The notes under the pieces: generated by a model
What the model was told of the DNA's origin: nothing
Database searches by the model: none
Seen by the model: only the letters and a program-made list of their open reading frames with translations
NCBI GenBank assembly: GCA_015069695.1
Contig: JADCRZ010000001.1
Span: 372,001-436,000 of the forward strand
Direction of reading: 5' to 3'
Length of the DNA stretch: 64,000 nucleotides
Source of the DNA: Williamsia sp.
GTDB lineage: Bacteria > Bacteroidota > Bacteroidia > Chitinophagales > Chitinophagaceae
Made by a program: the position numbers and the translations under genes
Shown: piece by piece, positions 45,629-52,594 of the stretch
Layout: each line of letters begins with the position of its first letter
Position numbering within the stretch: position 1 is the stretch's first letter

Positions 45629-45636
45629 TATATTTG
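45629..45636 (+). promoter_or_regulatory. -7 element TATATTTG upstream of a 38-codon ORF
   Basis: Exact TAnnTTTG match. The predicted start of transcription is near 45641, just before the hairpin at 45645-45673. No convincing -33 element lies at the right distance. Confidence 0.4.
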
Positions 45637-45644
45637 CAGGACCT

Positions 45645-45673
45645 AACATCCGCGCCGGCCTGGTGCGGATGTT
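45645..45673 (+). other. 9-bp hairpin in the predicted leader of the small ORF
   Basis: AACATCCGC (45645-45653) and GCGGATGTT (45665-45673) pair perfectly around an 11-nt GC-rich loop. On the plus strand it would sit at the very 5' end of a transcript from the TATATTTG element. On the minus strand it could end the tRNA transcript, but no T-tract follows on either side. Confidence 0.4.
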
Positions 45674-45703
45674 GCGTATAGAAAACAATTAAATCACAGT
45701 ATC

Positions 45704-45820
45704 ATGATACCTGTAGAAGTTTTACAGGCTATAGAAGAATATGCTGAAGGCTACACCGGAACTTCCTGTGTAAAGGACGCAGTTGTTCATGCCGCCACAT
45801 ACGGATGTTCAATCGCATAG
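45704..45820 (+). CDS. Possible 38-residue small protein, convergent with the tRNA array
   Basis: ATG at 45704, TAG at 45818-45820. The product begins MIPVEVLQAIEEYAEGYTGT and ends in CSIA, an amphipathic acidic helix followed by a Cys-containing tail. Support is indirect: an exact -7 element and a leader hairpin upstream, and coding-like composition. The stop lies 36 nt from the 3' end of tRNA-Arg on the opposite strand, so read-through would be antisense to the tRNAs. I do not recognise it. Confidence 0.4.
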   Translation: MIPVEVLQAIEEYAEGYTGTSCVKDAVVHAATYGCSIA

Positions 45821-45855
45821 CAACAGATCCGCTGCTTTCAGTATCTATCACAAAG

Positions 45856-45930
45856 TTCCTTCTACAGGGGTCGAACCTGTAACCTTCCGTTTCGTAGACG
45901 GACGCTCTATCCAAATTGAGCTAAGAAGGA
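45856..45930 (-). tRNA. tRNA-Arg(ACG)
   Basis: A 75-nt cloverleaf. The acceptor TCCTTCT pairs with AGAAGGA; the D-stem is GCTC/GAGC with GG in the loop; the anticodon stem is TCCGT/ACGGA with loop CTACGAA (anticodon ACG); the T-arm is ACAGG-TTCGACC-CCTGT. U8 and A14 are present. CCA is not encoded. It is the last of three tRNAs, 3 nt after tRNA-His. Anticodon ACG needs A34-to-inosine editing and then reads CGT, CGC and CGA. Confidence 0.88.
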
Positions 45931-45933
45931 GGG

Positions 45934-46005
45934 GGCGTATGACCGGGAACGATCCGGGTTCTCCCCATTCACAGTGGGGCGCATCACCTTAATGCTTCAT
46001 ACACC
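45934..46005 (-). tRNA. tRNA-His(GTG), divergent
   Basis: A 72-nt cloverleaf with the extra 5' G at 46005 facing discriminator C73, the hallmark of tRNA-His. The acceptor GTGTATG pairs with CATACGC (one G-U); the D-stem is GCAT/ATGC; the anticodon stem is CCCCA/TGGGG with loop CTGTGAA (anticodon GTG). Deviations are A8 with T14 (a swap of the normal U8-A14), a T-loop of ATCGTTC instead of TTCRANN, and one C-T mismatch in the T-stem. It may be specialised or decaying. Only 1 nt separates it from tRNA-Gln. Confidence 0.75.
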
Positions 46006-46006
46006 G

Positions 46007-46077
46007 TTCCGGTTAGAGGACTCGAACCTCTTCCTGCACTGTCAAAGAGTGCCGCACTGCCTGTATGCAAAACCGGA
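46007..46077 (-). tRNA. tRNA-Gln(TTG)
   Basis: A 71-nt cloverleaf. The acceptor TCCGGTT pairs perfectly with AACCGGA; the D-stem is GCAT/GTGC; the anticodon stem is GCACT/AGTGC with loop CTTTGAC (anticodon TTG); the T-arm is AGAGG-TTCGAGT-CCTCT. The discriminator is A and CCA is not encoded. It is the first tRNA after the attenuator-like terminator, 17 nt beyond its T-tract, and has no promoter element of its own that I can see. Confidence 0.82.
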
Positions 46078-46094
46078 CTATTCTTCACTTCCGC

Positions 46095-46130
46095 AAAACA
46101 AAAAGCCCTTCGAAAAAATCGAAGGGCTGC
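46095..46130 (-). terminator. Intrinsic terminator between leader ORF and tRNA array (attenuator)
   Basis: On the minus strand AGCCCTTCG (46128-46120), loop ATTTTTT, CGAAGGGCT (46112-46104), then TTTTGTTTT. The stem is 9 bp and perfect. It lies 28 nt after the stop of the leader ORF and 17 nt before tRNA-Gln. Its 5' arm, read with two more bases as GCAGCCCT, is perfectly complementary to AGGGCTGC at 46194-46187 inside the ORF, so an alternative antiterminator pairing exists. Confidence 0.8.
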
Positions 46131-46157
46131 TAAAAAGTTATGCTAAGTGAAAATTAT

Positions 46158-46238
46158 CTAGTCTCCGTTTTCATGCACAACAATACGCAGCCCTGTTCCG
46201 GGTTGGCGTGTATGATGTGTATGAATGTTTGTGATCAT
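46158..46238 (-). CDS. 26-residue leader peptide rich in His, with HTHHTRQ run
   Basis: ATG at 46238, TAG at 46160-46158. The peptide starts MITNIHTHHTRQPGTG, so His6, His8, His9, Arg11 and Gln12 are clustered; codons are CAT, CAT, CAT, CGC and CAA. The predicted transcription start lies within 1-3 nt of the ATG, so the message would be almost leaderless. The segment AGGGCTGC (end of codon 15 to codon 18) pairs with the terminator arm downstream. The tRNAs that follow read exactly these Gln, His and Arg codons. I infer an attenuation leader in which stalling at the run frees AGGGCTGC to form an antiterminator. It is too small for family recognition. Confidence 0.65.
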   Translation of the reverse strand: MITNIHTHHTRQPGTGLRIVVHENGD

Positions 46239-46242
46239 AGGG

Positions 46243-46273
46243 CAAAAGTAAAAAGATTTTTCATCTCACAAAA
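46243..46273 (-). promoter_or_regulatory. Bacteroidetes-type promoter of the leader-tRNA unit
   Basis: On the minus strand TTTTG (46273-46269), 18-bp spacer, TACTTTTG (46250-46243). The ATG of the leader ORF is 5 nt beyond the -7 element. No other element of this type precedes the tRNAs, so their transcription seems to depend on passing the terminator. Confidence 0.65.
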
Positions 46274-46467
46274 TAGAATTTTATATTTTTACTATTGATA
46301 CATATCCGCTACACTTGGCAACAAATTCTATTTGCAATAATTCAGCTGTCCTATGGTTTGCTCAGATCGATTGGCTCAAATGATGTGAGCGCAAACCTGT
46401 CGTTTGCAGAATTTTACCAGTAAGTTAATTAAAACAGCTTACCGATCATCCGTCTTAAAAACAAGTG

Positions 46468-47091
46468 ATGCATACAAAAGCAGCCCAAACGTATATCTCC
46501 AAGCTAGCTGGTAGCAGTCTTTCCAAGTATGTAGACGTGGTATTCTTTCTGAAATTTATTGTGCTGATGGGAGGGATTTATTATTTCAATGTGTTTTATA
46601 TCTCAATTATCGATGCCAGAGGCTATATCTACAGCAGCTTCTTCGATCAGCACCTGAATTATTTTTCTCTGCTCAGAGCGTCTATATTACACACAGCCAA
46701 TTTTCTGGATCATCTCTACGGGTTAGATTCATACGTCGCCGATCCATATCGGCTGAAACTGCAGAATGGCCACGGTGTATTTGTCGATCTTGCGTGTTTG
46801 GGCTACGGGGTCATGAGCTTTTGGGTTGCTTTTATACTTGCTCATAATAACAGCTGGCAAAAGAAGCTGATCTGGTCAGTGGGAGGAATTGTTTTTTTGT
46901 GGTTTCTGAATTGCTGTAGAGTGGCATTACTGATAGTATCAATCGTGAAGCGGTGGAATACGGAGAGATGGATGGACAGCCATGCTTTGTTTAACTTGAT
47001 CGTTTATTCGTTTATCATCATGATGATCTTTTTTTATTATAAGCTTAGCAAGCGCAAAGAAGGCAGCAGCAGGCTTGCACCGGACCTGTAA
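46468..47091 (+). CDS. Exosortase/archaeosortase family protein
   Basis: Multi-pass inner-membrane cysteine peptidase-transpeptidase of 207 residues; the start is the ATG at 46468 (a GTG at 46465 is directly before it). The catalytic triad of the family is visible: C110 in VDLACLGYGVMSF, R151 in NCCRVALLIV, and H172 in DSHALFN. Hydrophobic segments flank each. It resembles the short Bacteroidota types (XrtY/XrtF-like), but I cannot fix the subtype. Exosortases cut C-terminal sorting signals of exported proteins. A candidate substrate with a PLDGG tail lies 300 bp away, convergent. No polysaccharide-synthesis genes, the usual company of exosortases, are nearby. Confidence 0.85.
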   Translation: MHTKAAQTYISKLAGSSLSKYVDVVFFLKFIVLMGGIYYFNVFYISIIDARGYIYSSFFDQHLNYFSLLRASILHTANFLDHLYGLDSYVADPYRLKLQNGHGVFVDLACLGYGVMSFWVAFILAHNNSWQKKLIWSVGGIVFLWFLNCCRVALLIVSIVKRWNTERWMDSHALFNLIVYSFIIMMIFFYYKLSKRKEGSSRLAPDL

Positions 47092-47229
47092 AAAGGAGTT
47101 CAGGTTTTGCTGGATATACAAATCGGGTGGATTCAATCCCTTTCAGGAGGTTACAAACTAAAGATATTGCCAGCACACGGACAGAAACTGCAGGAAGGTT
47201 TTTGCGTTCTGTGGAATTTATCCAGTCAG

Positions 47230-47265
47230 AAAAGCAAACCCGCTTAACCAGGTAAGCGGGTTTGC
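47230..47265 (-). terminator. 13-bp terminator hairpin after the PID-CTERM gene
   Basis: GCAAACCCGCTTA (47234-47246) pairs perfectly with TAAGCGGGTTTGC (47253-47265) around a 6-nt loop. On the minus strand it is followed by TTTTCTG. It lies 125 nt beyond the stop of the 77-residue gene and can also slow the convergent exosortase transcript. Confidence 0.7.
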
Positions 47266-47389
47266 TGCAGCTTCTCAGAAAAGTGTAGTGTCAAATTCAA
47301 ATAGATGTCGTCATTTACGCCAGGTAAGATCAGGCTGAAGGCTTTGCATAGCTTGATATACGATCCTGTTTAAAGAACAGGAGAAACTT

Positions 47390-47623
47390 TTATTTTTCTT
47401 CCTGTGTGCCCATTTTTGTTTCTTTTCTTTTGTCATGAGCTTTCTTGATTGCATAGCCTACACCTGCTGCTACCAGCAGGCTTACACCTCCATCCAATGG
47501 CACCGATGGATCCGGATCAGGGCCACCGCCACCGGGCTGAGCCCAAAGGAGTGAAGGAAGGAAGGTAAGAACTAACATCATACAGAAGACGGCAAGGCAG
47601 GAAAAGTAAGATTTAAGTGTCAT
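47390..47623 (-). CDS. Small exported protein with PID-CTERM-like sorting signal
   Basis: Protein of 77 residues: a long signal sequence (about 1-29, ending LLWAQ), a Gly/Pro/Asp linker (GGGGPDPDPS), then the tripartite tail VPLDGGVSLLVAAGVGYAIK followed by a Lys/Arg cluster (KKAHDKRKE). This is the P-[IL]-D-G-G plus membrane helix plus basic end layout of PID-CTERM proteins, recognised by exosortase-type enzymes. The mature part is almost only linker, so it may be a minimal substrate or a spacer protein. The exosortase gene lies convergent on the other side of a terminator. Confidence 0.8.
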   Translation of the reverse strand: MTLKSYFSCLAVFCMMLVLTFLPSLLWAQPGGGGPDPDPSVPLDGGVSLLVAAGVGYAIKKAHDKRKETKMGTQEEK

Positions 47624-47668
47624 AAGTTATAAGTGTTGGTGATGTGAATGAATGTGTTGAAATGTACT

Positions 47669-47705
47669 CAAAGGAATTTACATATCAACTATGTAAACTC
47701 CTTTG
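47669..47705. repeat. 16-bp inverted repeat between PID-CTERM and T9SS genes
   Basis: CAAAGGAATTTACATA (47669-47684) and TATGTAAACTCCTTTG (47690-47705) pair with one mismatch around a 5-nt loop. It lies 19 nt after the stop of the T9SS gene. It may end that transcript, although no T-tract follows, or act as an operator for the 77-residue gene. Confidence 0.45.
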
Positions 47706-47723
47706 GGTATTGGTATTTACATA

Positions 47724-50700
47724 TCAGCGTGCTTGGTTAACAACAATTTTTAAAGTCTTTTTGATGCCCGAATTTGTAATGTTCAACAAGTATATGCCGG
47801 ATGCCGGTGTGTTCGCGAGCTGAATGTGCTGGATAGACGATCCGCCGCCGTGCTGTATCTGTTCCCTGTGAACAACTTGCCCTAAACCATTCACCAGTTC
47901 TGCCTTATACGTTCCCTGTGGCTGGTTGTTGAACAAAAGCCGGATGTTTTTTCCGCTTACCGGATTGGGATACGTCATGATGTCCATTTTGCCATTGGCG
48001 ATCGGCGCATCGGAGCCTTCCCTGAACGCAATGGTAAACCGTTCCGGGTTGGCAGAAGCAGCGTCGGCGTTTATGTTGAAGTAAATCTGTGATACCTTGT
48101 GCAAGTCGATGGGCGTGCTTGTCTTCAGATAATGATCAACCAGGTATGCCTTCGACATGGCAGTATTTAAACCAACCGGGTTGAATTCCAGTACATAAGG
48201 TTTGGCTGTTGTGTGCCAGAGCTGGAGCTGGATTAGATCGTTTTCTTCCAGTGCGCGGCTCCTGTCTACCATCAGCATACTTTTATCTCTGATGATGGCC
48301 AGGTTTTCTTCCACATTGGGAATTTTTTGGGCATCCAGGTTGTCGACCTTGTCAGAGAAATTGTCTCCGTAGGAAGAAAAGACTTCATCCAGCAGGGAGA
48401 TGGTATTATCCTTGTTGAACGACTGCAGGTTGATCCGCAGGCCGGGTGTCGTGGATGAGAGGGGGACATCGGCAAAAGGCGTTCCGTTACCGGTTCGTCT
48501 GGAGCCGCCTACACTGAATACATCGGCAGCAGCCGTGGCGGATTTATCAGCCTCTTTGATTACAAGACTTCCGGCCGATCCTGTGGAGTGAACCAGGAAG
48601 CCTTGTCCAGACTGAATGTATTGACTTTCCGGACTAACAGAGGCAGGGATTACATCATACGAGCTGCCATTGTAGCTTAGGAGCACATAAGCACCTACAC
48701 CATACTCGCCACCCAGTTTCGGATCCCAAAGATAGAAGTTGTTTTGTACGTTGTTCCTGGTGATCGTAGCGAAGTTGATGGGTGAAGCGAATGGATTGGG
48801 GATGGCTGTGAAACCTGTCGCGTTAACGGTGAAGGTCTGGTCGCCTGTTTTAAGTGCCCCGGTAGCGCGCAGGGTAGTATTGTTTGCCGGAACCGTGTTA
48901 AGTCCGAGCGGAATGGATCTGTCGCCTCTTACAAACAAGAGGTAGGCTTCCGTGCCCACTGCAGTCGCATTTGTATTGGCAAGCGGGTTCCATGTGTCTG
49001 TAGCGCTCACATACCTCTTTATCGAAATCATGGCTGTAAGCGGATTGTGATCCCATCCGTTGACAGCAGCGCCTTCTGTAACATGCGTGCCATAACCGGG
49101 ACTTGGATCAGGGTTTGCGGAAGAAGTAGTAGCGCCTTCCTGCCAGGCACTATTAATGGTTTGAGAGCCACCTACCGGTGCGCTCACCATCCTCCAGGCA
49201 CGGCGGGCAGGTATGTAACGTTCTACTGTAACTGTGCCGGTGATCGTACCAGTTACCGGTGCCACACGGGCAGTGTTGGTGGCTGTGCTTTTCAAGGTGA
49301 GAACATTCCCTGTGCTGAACGTTCCGCTTTGCACAGTGAGTACTCCATACAGATTGAGTGATGATGTGAGTGTGGTAGTGGCCGAAGAAGCAATACCCAA
49401 ATTGTTGAGATTATTGGCACCGGCTGCGAAGCCCAGGGGAGTTCCCCCACCTACCGGCTGATTTACGATAAGGTTAGAGTTGATGGTTCCCCCAAAAAGT
49501 CCTGTACCTGCCCGGTCCGCTATAGCAAGCGTATAGTTGCCGATCTGTAATACGCTTCCTCCGTTAATGGTCAAGATGCCGCCAACCGTCCAGTTTGCTG
49601 TAAGCTGGTAACTGCCGGCACGGTTCGCCAGCACAAAGGTTTTACCAGCCCCGAAATCAGGCGGATTGGCGCCACTGCCATCCGGATTCAACCCCCAGCT
49701 TGCCATGCTGTGCAGGTCACCAACGGGTTTGGAGTAGTAAATGCTCGGGCAGGTGACGAGATAATCGTTGTTAACGCCGGATATTCGTCCTGTTGGTGGA
49801 TTGAGCCTGGTGATTGGAGCCAGGATAAATCCGGTGCTTGCGGTAAATTTACCGGTTATAGCATAGTCAAAACCTCCCAAAGCAGTATTGATGCCAAGAG
49901 AAGCAGGATCAATACCAAAGCAGTAGGTGGAGTCTGGCGTATAAGTCGAAATTCTTGGACTTGTTATTGTTCTTATTAAAGTGCTGTTCTGATAAATACT
50001 TAACAGTATAGTATCATAACCAAAAGTAGTTACCCCTGTACTGGAAACGGTAAATGGCAATTTGTACTTTACACAGATATTGCCAGTGCCGCAAGTAGAT
50101 GTGTGGAGCGTATCCAGATTTACATCACCGCTTGTAATAACATCGCCACCCGGGTCTGGAATGACACATTTGCTATCCGAAAAAAGATTGTCCAAATAAG
50201 TATAGCCCCAATGTGCTCCTTGTCCGCAATCCTTGTTTGTAAAAATAATGGTTACAGTTTTCCCGATGTGCGCAGACAGGTTGATCTGTGCCTTCGTCCA
50301 GTCGCGGTAAGCAATTGCTCCATTGTTCAATGATTTGAAAAACGGGTTGTTGGCATTGGAAACAGCAATGTTGCTGTTGTTTCCCAGATTGCAGACATTG
50401 GATAGCTCTGAGCCGGTAGCGCAGTCATATACGCGGACGCTGAATGCCGGTTGATCTACAACAGGGTGACCAGGATCCTCAAAAACAACTGCATACCAGA
50501 AGTTCAAAATTGTTTCATCCGCATTTACTGTAATTGTCTTGCCAATCATTTCAGTTCCGTAACCATCTACCCGGTTGCCGAGCCTGAGCGATTGATTCAT
50601 GCCATTGCCGGGCACAAGAGAGATGCCGGTCGTAGGGTCGGTACCTGCAGATTTGTTTACAATTGTTTGATGGGAAGTGGAGAGGTCCAAGCCTCCTTGA

Positions 50701-51104
50701 ACAAAGCCGTATGTTAATGTAAACGGGTTGGGATACAGGTTGATTGGCTGACCAATATATCCAGACCACAATCCATAAGATCCGGTATACAGGTTCTGAT
50801 CTACTGCAGTCACGTTTTCAAATGTTCCGCCATCACAGTAGTTGCGTACTTTACTGCAATAAGTGTCAGTGGGCAAAGCAGCCGCTACACTGGGCGTGCC
50901 GGTTGCCTTTGATTGGTTGGCATATACATGCGCATTGACTTCATAAAATCTATCAAAAGAAATCTCCGGATTCTTTATAGCACTATATATCTTCAGCAGT
51001 TTTTCTTTGATCTCATCTTCTGAAGTTGTGTCTTGCGCAACAGAGATTCCAGTCAAGGAAAAGCACAGGATAAATAATAATAGTTTCAGATACAGTTCTC
51101 TCAT
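47724..51104 (-). CDS. Large secreted protein with T9SS type A sorting tail
   Basis: Exported protein of 1126 residues. Signal peptide MRELYLKLLLFILCFSLTGI ends near SVAQ. Residues about 90-310 resemble a lectin-like or jelly-roll module (NYCDGGTFENVTAVDQN, LNFWYAVVFEDPGHP, GKTVTIIFTNKDCGQGAHWG) common in Bacteroidota surface proteins. The middle (about 450-650) is a low-complexity beta-rich region (GTFSTGNVLTLKSTATNTAR). The T9SS tail starts at TYPNPVSGKNIRLLF and ends ASGIYLLNITNSGIKKTLKI. No enzyme motif is seen, and adhesion is a guess. A consensus promoter sits about 520 nt upstream, leaving a long leader. Confidence 0.88.
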   Translation of the reverse strand: MRELYLKLLLFILCFSLTGISVAQDTTSEDEIKEKLLKIYSAIKNPEISFDRFYEVNAHVYANQSKATGTPSVAAALPTDTYCSKVRNYCDGGTFENVTAVDQNLYTGSYGLWSGYIGQPINLYPNPFTLTYGFVQGGLDLSTSHQTIVNKSAGTDPTTGISLVPGNGMNQSLRLGNRVDGYGTEMIGKTITVNADETILNFWYAVVFEDPGHPVVDQPAFSVRVYDCATGSELSNVCNLGNNSNIAVSNANNPFFKSLNNGAIAYRDWTKAQINLSAHIGKTVTIIFTNKDCGQGAHWGYTYLDNLFSDSKCVIPDPGGDVITSGDVNLDTLHTSTCGTGNICVKYKLPFTVSSTGVTTFGYDTILLSIYQNSTLIRTITSPRISTYTPDSTYCFGIDPASLGINTALGGFDYAITGKFTASTGFILAPITRLNPPTGRISGVNNDYLVTCPSIYYSKPVGDLHSMASWGLNPDGSGANPPDFGAGKTFVLANRAGSYQLTANWTVGGILTINGGSVLQIGNYTLAIADRAGTGLFGGTINSNLIVNQPVGGGTPLGFAAGANNLNNLGIASSATTTLTSSLNLYGVLTVQSGTFSTGNVLTLKSTATNTARVAPVTGTITGTVTVERYIPARRAWRMVSAPVGGSQTINSAWQEGATTSSANPDPSPGYGTHVTEGAAVNGWDHNPLTAMISIKRYVSATDTWNPLANTNATAVGTEAYLLFVRGDRSIPLGLNTVPANNTTLRATGALKTGDQTFTVNATGFTAIPNPFASPINFATITRNNVQNNFYLWDPKLGGEYGVGAYVLLSYNGSSYDVIPASVSPESQYIQSGQGFLVHSTGSAGSLVIKEADKSATAAADVFSVGGSRRTGNGTPFADVPLSSTTPGLRINLQSFNKDNTISLLDEVFSSYGDNFSDKVDNLDAQKIPNVEENLAIIRDKSMLMVDRSRALEENDLIQLQLWHTTAKPYVLEFNPVGLNTAMSKAYLVDHYLKTSTPIDLHKVSQIYFNINADAASANPERFTIAFREGSDAPIANGKMDIMTYPNPVSGKNIRLLFNNQPQGTYKAELVNGLGQVVHREQIQHGGGSSIQHIQLANTPASGIYLLNITNSGIKKTLKIVVNQAR

Positions 51105-51270
51105 AAAATAATTTTAGCAATGATTAGGTAATGTAATGCAAACACAAGCCCTGTGTATCAGGTTAGCAGTGTGTTGCAAGTGCGATGGAGTAAAGGCCTT
51201 TGTAAGGAAAGATTGTTTATGAAGTGTGCGGATGGCTAGGATGATTTTTCATCATGTGGGTTTTATAGTT

Positions 51271-51465
51271 TCATGAATAAGTGTGAATGGCATATAACAT
51301 CTCGGCTATCGGTTTCATGGAAATGACATAACATATCCTGTTGACCTGATCGTCATACAGCAATTTGATGCGCTGGTACAAGTACAGTGCAATGGAAAAA
51401 ATTACCAGAAAAAAATCTATGGTATAAACTATGATTTCATAGAAGGAATACGAACTTGGTGAACG
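51271..51465 (-). pseudogene. Open frame with membrane helix, no start codon; possible gene remnant
   Basis: On the minus strand a frame open after a TGA reads SPSSYSFYEIIVYTID, a hydrophobic segment FFLVIFSIALYLYQRI, then KLLYDDQVNRICYVISMKPI to a TGA at 51273-51271. Composition looks coding. No ATG, GTG or TTG lies in frame before the helix. An ATG in another frame (ATGACGTTCACC) starts just upstream and would need a frameshift. It may be a decayed membrane protein in the leader of the T9SS gene. Confidence 0.25.
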
Positions 51466-51628
51466 TCATTACAACGTATATATGCCTGATTATAGCAGTG
51501 TAATGAAAACAGGTAGGAGAAAACGTGATTAAAAGAAGATTTTCAAAGGAATAATTGAAAGCGCTTTGTCAGAACATCCCTTCCCAGCAGAATAAATTAT
51601 TTCTATCGAAATTGTATCAAGACTATAC

Positions 51629-51659
51629 CAAATGTAAAGTAAAAACTGTTAAATCCAAA
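51629..51659 (-). promoter_or_regulatory. Bacteroidetes-type promoter upstream of the T9SS protein
   Basis: On the minus strand TTTG (51659-51656), 19-bp spacer, TACATTTG (51636-51629). Both boxes are exact. Transcription would begin near 51624, about 520 nt before the ATG at 51104. Confidence 0.6.
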
Positions 51660-51762
51660 TTTTTGCAGAATTAATTTTTTGTAACTGGTTCGCTTGCGAT
51701 GAAAGGAAACAGTCAGCATTGTTTCTGAATTGATGAGTGGAACGCTGGCTTGTTTATTGTAC

Positions 51763-52014
51763 TTATGCCAGCACCGCCTTTATCTTTTGCGCAATAGCCT
51801 GCAGCAAACCTGCTTCCGGTATCCTGGTTTCTTTGGAAGGCGCATCTGTTGGAATGATGGCCCGGAATGCGCCTTCTTCGTCGCGCTCGTAATATACATC
51901 CTGGCCTTCTACGGTTACACGTATCCGGTAGGTATAGCCTCTTAATTCCAACTGGGCTTCGTAATCCTGTTCTTTGCCTTTGTACGATACGGGGAGTGTA
52001 AACGGTTCTTCCAT
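51763..52014 (-). CDS. Hypothetical protein, 83 residues
   Basis: Start chosen at the ATG at 52014 (MEEPFTLPVSYKGKEQDYEA); an upstream in-frame start at 52047 would add 11 residues and run close to the thioesterase stop. The sequence alternates as a beta-sheet (LELRGYTYRIRVTVEGQDVY, YERDEEGAFRAIIP) and ends in a helix (LLQAIAQKIKAVLA). No signal peptide. I do not recognise the family, though small proteins of this look are common next to housekeeping genes in the phylum. It follows the thioesterase gene by 19 nt and is likely co-transcribed with it. Confidence 0.7.
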   Translation of the reverse strand: MEEPFTLPVSYKGKEQDYEAQLELRGYTYRIRVTVEGQDVYYERDEEGAFRAIIPTDAPSKETRIPEAGLLQAIAQKIKAVLA

Positions 52015-52033
52015 ATAAATAAAATTCCTGCTG

Positions 52034-52522
52034 CTATAAACGAACACCTTTCATCTGCTGCAGGCGTTTCTCAAAAATTTCTGTTTCCATGCCTTCTTCC
52101 TCCCAGACAATTTCCTGCAACAACTCCATAAACTCAGGCGGATGTTCCTGCTTTCTGCCTTCGGGTATGCTGATATGGGTAAGAAGGGTCCAAAGAAAAG
52201 CTTTCAGGTGCGAGCATAACCCATCCATCATCAGCATTTCTACCAACAAGGTTGTTCCTGAAAACCGGATCAGCCGCGAGACCAGCAGGACTTCTTCGCG
52301 GTAGTTGGCTGGTCGCAGGTAGGCGATCTGGTTCTGGCGCACCAGCCATCCTTTGCCCCGTGCGCCCCATTCAAGCAGCGAAAGGCCGTATGATTCTTCT
52401 ACCTGCTCTTCCCTTGTATCCAGGAAATAATCAAGATAACGCGCATTGTTCAGGTGCCGGAACGGATCGCAGTCGCTGAAGGCAATCCGTTTCCGCGTCT
52501 CCAGCTGGCGTGGCTTGCTCAT
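52034..52522 (-). CDS. Acyl-CoA thioesterase, hot-dog fold (4HBT/FatA-like)
   Basis: Cytoplasmic protein of 162 residues from the ATG at 52522 (MSKPRQLETRKRIAFSDCDP). The hot-dog signature FSDCDPFRHLNNARYLDYFL contains the Asp and His-Leu-Asn-Asn typical of 4-hydroxybenzoyl-CoA thioesterase-like enzymes. The central helix and strands (IAYLRPANYREEVLLVSRLI) fit the fold. Substrate unknown; medium or long acyl-CoA is usual. A longer frame to 52564 lacks support. Confidence 0.85.
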   Translation of the reverse strand: MSKPRQLETRKRIAFSDCDPFRHLNNARYLDYFLDTREEQVEESYGLSLLEWGARGKGWLVRQNQIAYLRPANYREEVLLVSRLIRFSGTTLLVEMLMMDGLCSHLKAFLWTLLTHISIPEGRKQEHPPEFMELLQEIVWEEEGMETEIFEKRLQQMKGVRL

Positions 52523-52594
52523 ATGGAAAAAGATTTCTGCAAATGTAAACAGGGCAGTTAACAAGGTAAAAATCTGTTGAACCCAACAATTTCC

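Larger units (their letters stand above)
51105..51762. other. Long AT-rich leader/intergenic region
   Basis: About 650 bases. It holds a consensus minus-strand promoter (51629-51659) and a 65-codon open stretch without a good start (51271-51465, minus). Apart from these I see no gene, tRNA or riboswitch. Confidence 0.5.

Noticed and set aside
45700-45855. A fourth tRNA after tRNA-Arg
   Set aside because: No T-arm, anticodon arm and acceptor pairing could be put together; only short hairpins were found.
45729-45914. Minus-strand ORF of 61 codons across the tRNA-Arg region
   Set aside because: It reads through the tRNA-Arg cloverleaf and has no protein-like features.
46239-46243. GCCCT just before the leader ATG as a first segment that would pair with AGGGC to complete a four-segment attenuator
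   Set aside because: It overlaps the -7 element (46250-46243), so most of it is probably not transcribed.
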